From NCBI GenBank assembly GCA_002238555.1, contig MPMO01000010.1, positions 41,008 to 105,007 on the forward strand: DNA of 64,000 nt, given 5' to 3'. The notes below the pieces were generated by a model. That model was not told the DNA's origin and searched no databases. It worked only from the letters and a program-made list of their open reading frames with translations. The stretch comes from Caldilineaceae bacterium bin34 (GTDB lineage Bacteria > Chloroflexota > Anaerolineae > Caldilineales > Caldilineaceae). This document shows positions 1 to 7,621 of the stretch, piece by piece. The first letter of the stretch is position 1. The number at the start of each line of letters is the position of its first letter. Made by a program: the position numbers and the translations under genes.

Positions 1-1
1 C

Positions 2-916
2 TCCGAACTGCTGCTTGGGATTCTGGTCCTGGGTTGCTTCGGTTACGGAGGACACCTGGGATGGGGGTATTTCTCCCATGCCGTGTACGGACCGCCGCCT
101 TTCGACGGCGAAAGGGCCCTGGAACACGTGCAGGCCCAGGTCGACCTGGGGCCGCGCCCGACGGGCTCCCTGGCCAACCGCCGCACCAGGGTCTTGATCC
201 GGCAGCACCTGGCAGCCCTGGACTGGCAGGTGTACGCCCACCCGTTTGCCTTGCCGAACGGTGATCGCGGCGAAAACCTGCTCGCCTGGAAGGGCTCCGG
301 ACCCGATCTGCTGCTGGGCGCCCACTTCGATACGCGCTTGTTTGCGGATGAAGATCCGGATCCGGACCTCCGGACGCGCCCGGTGATCGGGGCCAATGAC
401 GGAGCATCGGGCGTGGCGGTGCTGATGGAACTGGCGCGGGCCCTGGAGACCGACAAGACGGGCCACCGGATTTGCCTGGCCTTCTTCGACGCCGAGGACA
501 ACGGCAACATCCCCGGCTGGCACTGGATCCTGGGATCCTCGGCGTTCGCGGCGGACCTCGATCTGTTGCCGGCCTGCAACAACCCCACGGCGGTTGTCAT
601 CGTGGACATGGTGGGGGACAGCCGCCAGGAACTGCCCCTTGAGCGCACCAGCACCCCGGAATTGCAGGCCGCCATTTGGCAACAGGCCGCCGAACTGGGC
701 CTGGAGGCCTGGTTTCAGCCGGTGCCGGGCTACTCAATCCTTGACGATCACCATCCGTTCCTGAATGCCGGCATTCCGGCGGTGGACATCATTGACTTCG
801 ACTACCCGTGGTGGCATACCGTAGGCGACACGATGGACAAGGTCGGCGCGGACAGCCTCTGGCGCGTCGGCACCGTCCTGGAGAACTGGCTGGAAGCAGG
901 CGCCGCATGGCGGTGA
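2..916 (+). CDS. M28-family zinc peptidase / glutaminyl cyclase-like, 5' partial
   Basis: Predicted metallo-aminopeptidase or glutaminyl-peptide cyclotransferase-like enzyme of the M28 fold. Numbering from the GTG at base 83, it has the metal-ligand series GAHFDTR (H81, D83), GANDGASG (D106), FFDAED (E138-D139), a later VDMVGD aspartate and a C-terminal WWHTVGDT histidine. The frame stays open upstream of the GTG to base 2 and encodes a hydrophobic stretch (LLLGILVLGC) that resembles a signal peptide or imperfect lipobox. I therefore think the true start lies before the window and the enzyme is exported or membrane-anchored. Fold assignment is secure; peptidase versus cyclase is not resolved. 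Confidence 0.82.
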   Translation, partial: SELLLGILVLGCFGYGGHLGWGYFSHAVYGPPPFDGERALEHVQAQVDLGPRPTGSLANRRTRVLIRQHLAALDWQVYAHPFALPNGDRGENLLAWKGSGPDLLLGAHFDTRLFADEDPDPDLRTRPVIGANDGASGVAVLMELARALETDKTGHRICLAFFDAEDNGNIPGWHWILGSSAFAADLDLLPACNNPTAVVIVDMVGDSRQELPLERTSTPELQAAIWQQAAELGLEAWFQPVPGYSILDDHHPFLNAGIPAVDIIDFDYPWWHTVGDTMDKVGADSLWRVGTVLENWLEAGAAWR

Positions 917-1106
917 CATTGCCGCTTGCCGGTGTGGCTGTCCAGTGGCCGCCAAGGCCGCGACATCCTCGCGGCCTTGCCGAATCTTCCGACCGACGGC
1001 GTCCACCTAACCTATACTGACTCGCCAACCGCCGAGTGTTGGCCTGCGATGCGGCAACCAATCCGGCCTCCCGCACTCTTTATCCTCCCTTTAGGATCCC
1101 CTTCCC

Positions 1107-2027
1107 ATGAATCCCATCCTGCTGGAAGTCGGCAATTTTTCCCTGCACTGGTACGGACTGCTGATTGTCGGAGGAGCCACGCTGAGCGCGTTTTCAAGCA
1201 CCCTGTGGGCCAAGCGTTCGGGCGGGGATCCGGACCACATCTGGAACCTGCTGGCCTGGTGCCTGATTGCCGGCATCCTGGGCGCGCGGGTCTACCACGT
1301 GCTCAGCTCGCCGGCGGACGGTGGCGGCTGGGCCCACTACCGTGAAAATCCGATGGACATCATCAACTTCTGGTCCGGAGGATTCAGGGGGCTGGGCATC
1401 TACGGCGGACTGATTGGCGGGGTCCTGGCCGTCATCGTCTATGCCTGGATCTCGAAAATCAACGTGCTGCAGTACCTGGACTACATCGCGGTCAATGTCC
1501 CGCTGGCCCAGGCCGTCGGCCGGTTCGGGAATTTCGTAAACCAGGAGCTGTACGGGCCGGCCACAAACCTGCCCTGGGCGTTCCACATCAACCCGGACTA
1601 CCCCTGTCAGGTACCGGAGGGCGCCCTGGGGGTGTGCTCCGACCCGAACATCACACAACAGGCCATCGACTGGTACGCCACGAACGGATTCCATCCCACC
1701 TTCTTCTACGAGATGATTTGGAACCTGATGGCGGTGCTTGTCATCAACCTGCTGTTCCTGCGCTTCGGCAAGCGCCTGCGCTTCGGGGACGGGGTCCTGA
1801 TGCTGTTCTTCTTCTACCCGGTGGGACGCTTCCTGGTCGAGTTCCTGCGTCCCGATGCCTGGATGATTGGCAGTTCCCTGGCAGCCGCCCAATGGTTTGC
1901 GCTGATTTCGGTGGTGGTCACGGTGGCCGCCTTCCTGTACCGGCATGTGGACTGGCCCGGACATCCGGAGGCCAAGGACTCATGGATCGGCATGAGCGAT
2001 CCGAAGGCGGTGGCTGCTTCCTCGTAG
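1107..2027 (+). CDS. lgt: Prolipoprotein diacylglyceryl transferase
   Basis: Transfers diacylglycerol from phosphatidylglycerol to the lipobox cysteine of prolipoproteins in the cytoplasmic membrane, the first step of lipoprotein maturation. The 306-residue product is a polytopic membrane protein with the Lgt signature GRFGNFVNQELYG (family-essential Arg, Asn and Glu) and a later GRFLVEFLR segment carrying the second conserved Arg/Glu pair. Length is normal. It stands alone in a 190-bp gap after the M28 gene. The window holds several candidate substrates (hydrolase at 5.8-7.2 kb, nuclease-like protein at 16.2 kb, sugar-binding protein at 37.7 kb, proteins at 43.3 and 51.2 kb). A diverged paralogue lies at 33667-34416. 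Confidence 0.96.
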   Translation: MNPILLEVGNFSLHWYGLLIVGGATLSAFSSTLWAKRSGGDPDHIWNLLAWCLIAGILGARVYHVLSSPADGGGWAHYRENPMDIINFWSGGFRGLGIYGGLIGGVLAVIVYAWISKINVLQYLDYIAVNVPLAQAVGRFGNFVNQELYGPATNLPWAFHINPDYPCQVPEGALGVCSDPNITQQAIDWYATNGFHPTFFYEMIWNLMAVLVINLLFLRFGKRLRFGDGVLMLFFFYPVGRFLVEFLRPDAWMIGSSLAAAQWFALISVVVTVAAFLYRHVDWPGHPEAKDSWIGMSDPKAVAASS

Positions 2028-2112
2028 GACGGCGATTCCCGGCCCGGCCGCTCCCTGGCGCGGATTCCGGTCGACATCGAGCGAACGGCGGCGGATACAA
2101 AGCCCTGGTTGT

Positions 2113-2400
2113 TCAGGCAATCAGTTCGACGTGGCTGTCCAGCACCTCGACATCCAGCCGGGCATCCAGAACCCAGTTGCGCACAGCCTGCAATTGGCTG
2201 TGGACATGGCTGTCGTTGGTGCTCACGACCACCACGGAGATCTCCGCACGCGTCAGCACATCCTGGGCATCCGATTCGCAGACCGAGGCGTTGAACCTGG
2301 TTCGAATGCGGCGGATGGCGGGCGCGATGCGGCTGCGCTTCTCCTTGAGGGAGGCGGTGCCCTCCAGATAGAGTTCGAGCGTCAGCAATCCAACCGACAC
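2113..2400 (-). CDS. YlxP-like DUF503 family protein
   Basis: Small protein (95 residues) matching the DUF503/YlxP family: VGLLTLELYLEGTASLKEKR at the N-terminus, then RIRTRFNASVCESDAQD and RAEISVVVVST. YlxP-type proteins are small cytoplasmic proteins often encoded near translation and ribosome-assembly genes; function is poorly defined. The frame is open far upstream, but that part overlaps the lipoate ligase gene, so I chose the GTG at 2400, immediately before the conserved start, preceded by a purine-rich GGCGAGG. It lies 82 bp downstream of the lipoate ligase-like gene on the same strand and may be cotranscribed with it. Confidence 0.8.
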   Translation of the reverse strand: MSVGLLTLELYLEGTASLKEKRSRIAPAIRRIRTRFNASVCESDAQDVLTRAEISVVVVSTNDSHVHSQLQAVRNWVLDARLDVEVLDSHVELIA

Positions 2401-2482
2401 GGTAGCCTCGCCATCTGTTGCGCGTCCGTCGTCAAGGCGATGCAATTCACTCGGAGGGTGCGGCAGAGGCTCGACGCGCAAC

Positions 2483-3430
2483 TCACCGCAGATTGAGCCA
2501 AGTGCCGGCCGCATAACGGACCCTCGCCAGCCGGGCCGCCGCCTCCAGTTCCGCCGGCCGGCTGCCCTCTTCGGCCCAGTCCACCCGGGCATGGTTGCCG
2601 AACCCACAGGCAAACGTGCGCGCCAGGGGTTGCCAATCCGGCAATTCGCCTTTGACGTCCGGCATGTCCATTGCATGCGCCAAGGTGGTTGCCGTTTCCC
2701 GCAGGCGGTTGCGCAGCCGCTCCCGGTCACCGGCATCCAGGCACAACACTTCGGCCAGGGCTGCCGGATCCCCGTCCAGTGGCAGGCTGGCGCGCTGCCG
2801 GACGCAACCCCGTCGCCGGCACCCGGCATCCAGGCACAACACTTCGGCCAGGGCTGCCGGATCCCCGTCCAGTGGCAGGCTGCCGTGCTGCAGGACGTAA
2901 CCGTGTCGCCGGCACTGGGCACTGCCCACAAGCTTGCGGCCCGCGACGGCAAGCTCCCACGCACTGACCTGCTCGAGACAGGCGGCCGAAGCAGTCGCCG
3001 TCCTGCGCGCACGGGCCTGCAACGGATCCGCATTGACACCCAGGGCCGCCAGGGCGGCCCGCAAGGATCCGGCCAGGGCGCGGTAGGAATCCAGGATGCC
3101 CAGTTGGGCGACGGGGTGTGCCAGAGGCAACAGAAGCGCGTAGGTAAGTTCGCTCCCGTGCAGAAGCGCCCGGCCGCCGCTGAGCCGGCGTACCCAGTCC
3201 CAACCCCTATCGTCGAGTCGGTCGAGGTCCAGATCGGCAACGGACTGAAACCGGCCGATGCTGACCGCGGCCGGAGACCACCGATACAGGCGCAGGGTCG
3301 GCGGTGCGCAACCGGAGGCCACGGATTCGGCCAAGGCTTCGTCCATTGCCATGTTGACGCTGGCCCGCCGCGGCTGCGGCTCGATGATCAACCGCCAGGT
3401 TTCAGCCACGGGCAGCCTGCACACGGCCAA
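2483..3430 (-). CDS. Lipoate-protein ligase / octanoyltransferase-like protein (LplA/LipM fold)
   Basis: Likely attaches lipoate or octanoate to lipoyl domains of 2-oxoacid dehydrogenases or GcvH. Recognised from NMAMDEAL near the N-terminus, the substrate-loop motif RRLSGGRALLHGSELTYAL and the later RKLVGSAQ (invariant lysine of the BPL/LplA/LipB superfamily). Length 315 residues. Odd feature: just after the RKLVGSAQ lysine motif a 31-residue block (SLPLDGDPAALAEVLCLDAG core) occurs twice in tandem, from a 93-bp direct repeat at 2731-2916. This inserts an extra helix-sized unit in the body of the enzyme. The neighbouring YgfZ-like gene fits a lipoylation, glycine-cleavage or Fe-S theme. Ligase versus transferase cannot be told from sequence alone. 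Confidence 0.82.
   Translation of the reverse strand: MAVCRLPVAETWRLIIEPQPRRASVNMAMDEALAESVASGCAPPTLRLYRWSPAAVSIGRFQSVADLDLDRLDDRGWDWVRRLSGGRALLHGSELTYALLLPLAHPVAQLGILDSYRALAGSLRAALAALGVNADPLQARARRTATASAACLEQVSAWELAVAGRKLVGSAQCRRHGYVLQHGSLPLDGDPAALAEVLCLDAGCRRRGCVRQRASLPLDGDPAALAEVLCLDAGDRERLRNRLRETATTLAHAMDMPDVKGELPDWQPLARTFACGFGNHARVDWAEEGSRPAELEAAARLARVRYAAGTWLNLR
2731..2916 (-). repeat. 93-bp tandem duplication inside the lipoate ligase-like gene
   Basis: Two head-to-tail copies, 2731-2823 and 2824-2916. The first 59 bases (2731-2789 and 2824-2882) are identical, the rest diverged. The unit is 31 codons, so the reading frame is kept. Confidence 0.9.
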
Positions 3431-3515
3431 TCCGGATTCCCCGCCGAGAGGCCACCGAACGGGGCAATCCGGGAACAGCCCCCTCCATGCCGCGGTACGC
3501 GACCACCATCGCGCC

Positions 3516-4478
3516 CTAGACCAAACTCGCTTGGCGCATGGCCGCCACGACGGCAGGCCGGTCTCCGGCCATTACCGTCTGTCCTGGCGCGAGTTGCCGG
3601 GAACGGACAACCGCCAGCGACGGCCATGTGCCGTCTGCCGACACCGAACCGGCGGAGGTGACCTCCCCCAACGGCCGCCCCTCCAATTTGACAGGATCAC
3701 CCGTGGCCAGCGGCTGCTCGGACTCCAGCAGCACCAGCCCCCGGGCCACGCGATCGTAGTTGAGCTGCCGTGCAATCACCTCCTGCCCCGGATAGCACCC
3801 CTTGTTGTCCGAGCAGATTGCGTCCAGGCCTACTTCCAGGGGGTTGAAGGCCTCCGTGTACTCGTATCCGTAGCCACCCCGCACGGACCGGATGCGCAAA
3901 TGGTCATATTCGTCCCAATTGGACCACAGCGTACCGTGGCCCTGTTGCACGGCCCGGCGGACACCATCCGTCTCGGCCGCGGGGATCAACAGTCCAAATC
4001 CGGGAAGTTCGAGCAGGTTCTCGTACAGGCACAACCGATCGCCGACACGGGCGACCATAGCCGGCTCCGCCGCGGCAAACTCCAACAACTCCACAACAGC
4101 GGAGGCCCCGTGGCCCACCAGGTACAGGAAGTCCCATTGGTCACTCACATCCTCCACAGTGACCTGATCCATGAAGAAGATGTTGCCCTGCAACATGCTG
4201 CCCAGAGCCTCCGACCCGTGTGGCGGTGCGATCAGCCAATATCCTTCATCATCCCGAATCACGCTGAACACGGCCTGGATACGGCCCGTGCCTGTCAGGA
4301 GAGCCGTGGGCCGATGTCCCCCAACCGGCAGGCGCATGTCGTTGGTCGTCATGCGCTGAAGAAAATCCTCACTGTCGTCGCCACTCATCCACAGAACTCT
4401 CGGTCCGCGATCCGGAAGCAGGCAGGCTCCCTGTGGCATGTGTTCCTTGCCGATTTCGAGTTCTCCGGTATGGGTCAT
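3516..4478 (-). CDS. ygfZ: YgfZ/GcvT-type folate-binding protein
   Basis: Tetrahydrofolate-binding protein of the YgfZ/IBA57 family, which assists maturation or repair of certain [4Fe-4S] enzymes. The diagnostic motif KGCYPGQEVIAR with its conserved cysteine is present, followed by the C-terminal barrel segment (GDPVKLEGRPLGEVTSAG). The frame can start at 4541, but I prefer the ATG at 4478 (MTHTGELEIG) because it has a clear GGAG six bases upstream and avoids overlap with the WD40 gene. With this start it is 320 residues. It is encoded about 85 bp upstream of the lipoate ligase-like gene on the same strand, suggesting a shared operon. Confidence 0.9.
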   Translation of the reverse strand: MTHTGELEIGKEHMPQGACLLPDRGPRVLWMSGDDSEDFLQRMTTNDMRLPVGGHRPTALLTGTGRIQAVFSVIRDDEGYWLIAPPHGSEALGSMLQGNIFFMDQVTVEDVSDQWDFLYLVGHGASAVVELLEFAAAEPAMVARVGDRLCLYENLLELPGFGLLIPAAETDGVRRAVQQGHGTLWSNWDEYDHLRIRSVRGGYGYEYTEAFNPLEVGLDAICSDNKGCYPGQEVIARQLNYDRVARGLVLLESEQPLATGDPVKLEGRPLGEVTSAGSVSADGTWPSLAVVRSRQLAPGQTVMAGDRPAVVAAMRQASLV

Positions 4479-4533
4479 GGTCACTCCAAATGCATGCAAG
4501 TCAACGGCAATCCTGCAGGGGATAGTTTTGAGT

Positions 4534-5502
4534 CTACTCATCTTCCCGTGGATTGCGGGTGGTTATTCCAGGCGGCGAAGCAGATTCCTTCCCGGGCACG
4601 ATTCTTAATTGCGTTGGGTGCCATACCCGTACCGTGCCGTCATCACCGCCACTGGCCAGGGTCTGCCCGTCCGGGCTGAACGCCACGCTGTGGACCACAC
4701 GCTGGCCCTCCAGAATGTGGTGGAGGGTACCCGCGGCCACATCCCACAGACGGACAGTGTCGTCCCAACCACCGCTGGCCAGAATCAGCCCATCCGGACT
4801 GAAGACCACGCTCGCGACCACGTCCGCATGGCCTTCCAGGATGCGGAGGAGGGTCCCTGTGGCCGCGTCCCACAGGCGGATGGTGTTGTCCCCACCGCCG
4901 CTGGCGAGCGTCCGTCCGTCCGGACTGAACGCCACGCTGAGGACCTCATCCGCATGGCCCGGCAGAATGTGATGAAGCTCCCCTGTGGCTGCGTCCCACA
5001 GGCGGACAGTGTTGTCCCACCCGCCGCTGGCGAGGATTCGCCCATCCGGACTGAATGCCACGCTGAAGACTCCGTCCGCGTGGCCCAGCAAAGCGCAGCG
5101 GAAGGTGCCCGTGGCTGCATCCCACAGGCGGACGGTGTCGTCCCACCCACTGCTGGCCAGAGTCCGCCCGTCCGGATCGAACGCCACACTGAGGACGTAA
5201 TCCGTGTGGCCTCTCAGGATGTGCCGGAGGGTACCCGCGGCCGCATCCCACAGGCGAATGGTGTTGTCCCCACCGCCGCTGGCAAGGGTCCGCCCGTCCG
5301 GACTGAACGCCACGCTGTGGACCCCATCCTTGTGGCCTTTCAAGGCATACCGAAGAATGCCCGTGGCCACATCCCACACATGGACAGTGTCGTCATCACT
5401 GCCACCAGCCAGAGCTCGTCCGTCCGGACTGAACGCCACCCCGTCAAAACGCATCCTGAAGCGGGTCGTGGTGTCGGTGGGCAGGATGAGGGTAGTCTGC
5501 AT
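4534..5502 (-). CDS. WD40 repeat protein, single seven-blade propeller
   Basis: Seven tandem WD40 repeats of 42 residues (126 bp in DNA), each of the form [29 protein letters not shown]. Seven blades is exactly one closed beta-propeller, expected to act as a protein-interaction scaffold. There is no signal peptide, enzymatic domain or transmembrane segment. Repeats are very similar to each other, pointing to recent amplification or homogenisation. The frame is open to 5676, but the ATG at 5502 starts just before the first blade and is the likeliest start. The last codons end 55 bp upstream of the chosen ygfZ start. Partner proteins are unknown. Confidence 0.85.
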   Translation of the reverse strand: [322 protein letters not shown]

Positions 5503-5794
5503 GGTCGGATGAACCCGCTTGGAACGGACTGTTTTCGACACCTCTGCAGAAGTTGACCAACACCTTAATAGCCAGTACGGGCACCATGGGACATCATCGC
5601 CAAGTGCACGCAGGCCGGTTGGCAATACTTGCTCACAGTCGTCCCCCATCCGCGACCGGTGTCGGGTCCCTGCCAACCTATCTCTACAGAACTGCCGCTT
5701 CGTCGGTCATGGAACCGTGCCCTGTAGCCGACGACCAGGCAAAACCAAGGCAAGCGAACGGTGGCGGCTCGGGCAACCGGAACCGGTGCGTCGC

Positions 5795-7207
5795 CTATTG
5801 TGCACCAGGCTCCTGCTCCAGCCATCCGTGGAGGAATTCGAGTACGCTGGCGAACAGATAGCGCGTAGTGTCGGAGGTGCGGGCACCCAGCTTCAGGTAG
5901 TGGCTCTCGTCCTCGAAGTAAATGGTCTCAACCGGCACCCCGGCGTCACGCAGGGCCGATTCGTACTCAAGCGATTGGGACAACGGCACCATTTCGTCCT
6001 TCAGTGTGTGGATCAACAAAATGGGCGGCATCGCGGACGCCGAATACACGGGCGCGTACTGCATGTAGCTGTCCGGCCGCTCGTTGGCCGTACCCAGCAT
6101 GGCCAAGGCGTAGCGCAAGACCAGCGGCCACTCCATTTCACCTGAATAAAATGCCGCCGCACCCGTGAACGCGTTGCTGATTCCGCCCAGGGTCACCACC
6201 GCGGCAAACTCCCGGTCCGAGATCCGGATCAGCTTGTTGAGAATGGCGGCGCCATAGCTGCCGCTGATGGCCAGAAGCCTTGAATCGTCCAACCTGGGAT
6301 CCAGGAGGCCCTGCGCGGCAAACTGGAGCATCAGGCGCGCGTCCAAGGCATGTTCGGTGACATTGCGCCCCCGGGTGCCGATTGGGGACATGGCCACGAC
6401 GCCGAAACCCTGACTGGCGAATCCAACACTGATGTCCTCCCAGTTCCTGGTGGCATTGGGATAGAGTGCCAGGAGCATCGGGATTTGGTCTTCCGGGCCG
6501 GCATCGAGCGGCAGGTATAGGTACAGCGAATCGTTGACCGCCTCCGCCCGTTCAAAGGTCCATCGATGCACTTGGGCTCGGGCCCCCTTGGGGAACGGGG
6601 TCTCCACAACGTAGCTGCCGGCCGGTTCAAGACTGTAGGTCTCCGCGGCAACCGGGCCCAACTCATCCCGCAGCTCCATTTCCAGTTCGATCACGGGCGC
6701 AACCGCAGTCACATCGTCCTGGACGGTGATTGAGACCGGCAATCCCAGAATCGACCTCGGCATCCCGTACTCGAAACCCGGAGCCCCGGCAATGGGCACG
6801 TAGGAGCCTTGTGGCAGATCTGTCAGCAGATAGCGCCCCTTCGCGTCCGTGTGCGTGACATGCGGTGTTCCCGCAGGCTGGGCTACCAATACCACGGCAT
6901 CGGCAACGGGCTTGCCTTCGTGCACCACCTGCCCGGCCAACATTCCTTGGCCGGGCGGCAGGGGAGGCCCAAGATGAGGCTCTCCCCCGGCCATCGCCAT
7001 CTCAATTGGATTGGTGATCACCGACATGCAGCCGGATGCCATCAGCGCCGTTCCAACCAGGATCCAAAACAGGCTGATGCGCCACTCCCAACATGAGCGG
7101 GATCGCGTGTTTCCGCGGGTCGAAATCGTGTTCACGCGCGAACCGGCGTGGCACCCCTCAAACCAGGCTTTGGAATGCAACTTGTAATGGCGGAGGGAAG
7201 ATTGCAT
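5795..7207 (-). CDS. Lipoprotein alpha/beta hydrolase with carboxypeptidase-regulatory-like domain
   Basis: Probable exported, lipid-anchored serine hydrolase. Order of parts: basic N-terminus, hydrophobic segment ending in the lipobox ALMASGC (about residues 54-60), a carboxypeptidase-regulatory-like beta domain (GQVVHEGKPVADAVVLVAQP to GFEYGMP), then an alpha/beta hydrolase domain of prolyl-oligopeptidase type. Candidate triad: nucleophile in ISGSYGAA, Asp in HTLKDEMVP, His in EDESHYLK. The N-terminal region before the hydrophobic segment is long, so the start may be an internal GTG at 7135. Substrate unknown; peptides or esters are both possible. It depends on Lgt for anchoring. Confidence 0.8.
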   Translation of the reverse strand: MQSSLRHYKLHSKAWFEGCHAGSRVNTISTRGNTRSRSCWEWRISLFWILVGTALMASGCMSVITNPIEMAMAGGEPHLGPPLPPGQGMLAGQVVHEGKPVADAVVLVAQPAGTPHVTHTDAKGRYLLTDLPQGSYVPIAGAPGFEYGMPRSILGLPVSITVQDDVTAVAPVIELEMELRDELGPVAAETYSLEPAGSYVVETPFPKGARAQVHRWTFERAEAVNDSLYLYLPLDAGPEDQIPMLLALYPNATRNWEDISVGFASQGFGVVAMSPIGTRGRNVTEHALDARLMLQFAAQGLLDPRLDDSRLLAISGSYGAAILNKLIRISDREFAAVVTLGGISNAFTGAAAFYSGEMEWPLVLRYALAMLGTANERPDSYMQYAPVYSASAMPPILLIHTLKDEMVPLSQSLEYESALRDAGVPVETIYFEDESHYLKLGARTSDTTRYLFASVLEFLHGWLEQEPGAQ

Positions 7208-7621
7208 GACGGGGATTTGGGGATTGCGCCATCAACTGGCAGGAAGCCTGAAGCACCGGGAACGCGGGCGGCGACCGTGGCCACTGCCCGGAAATCCCAC
7301 GGCTTCCCCATTCAAGAATAACAAGCCAAAACGGAAATTGGCAGCAACACGGCAACAATCAACCTGACCGTGTGGAAGCGCGCCGTCGCCGGAAACTTGG
7401 TTGATTGCGAATGCGCCTTGCTGGACTGCTTGAGGCAATCCGGAGGACCGGGTTTGGCGCTGCCTTTGCGACAATGGTTCAGTTCCGGGTGACGGCAATC
7501 CCATGTGCCCGCTTCGGACACACGCGAACCGAACCATCATGGTGGCAGCTTTCGCCAGGCCCTGCCGCAATCAGCTTGCCGCTGTCAGCGCGAACGAACG
7601 CTCCGCTTCCAGGAAACACGC

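Noticed and set aside
1013..1018. TATACT as -10 of an lgt promoter
   Set aside because: No -35 element at acceptable spacing; not distinctive enough.
4534..5440. Periodic repeats as a CRISPR-like array
   Set aside because: The 126-bp period is coding WD40 repeats with no unique spacers.
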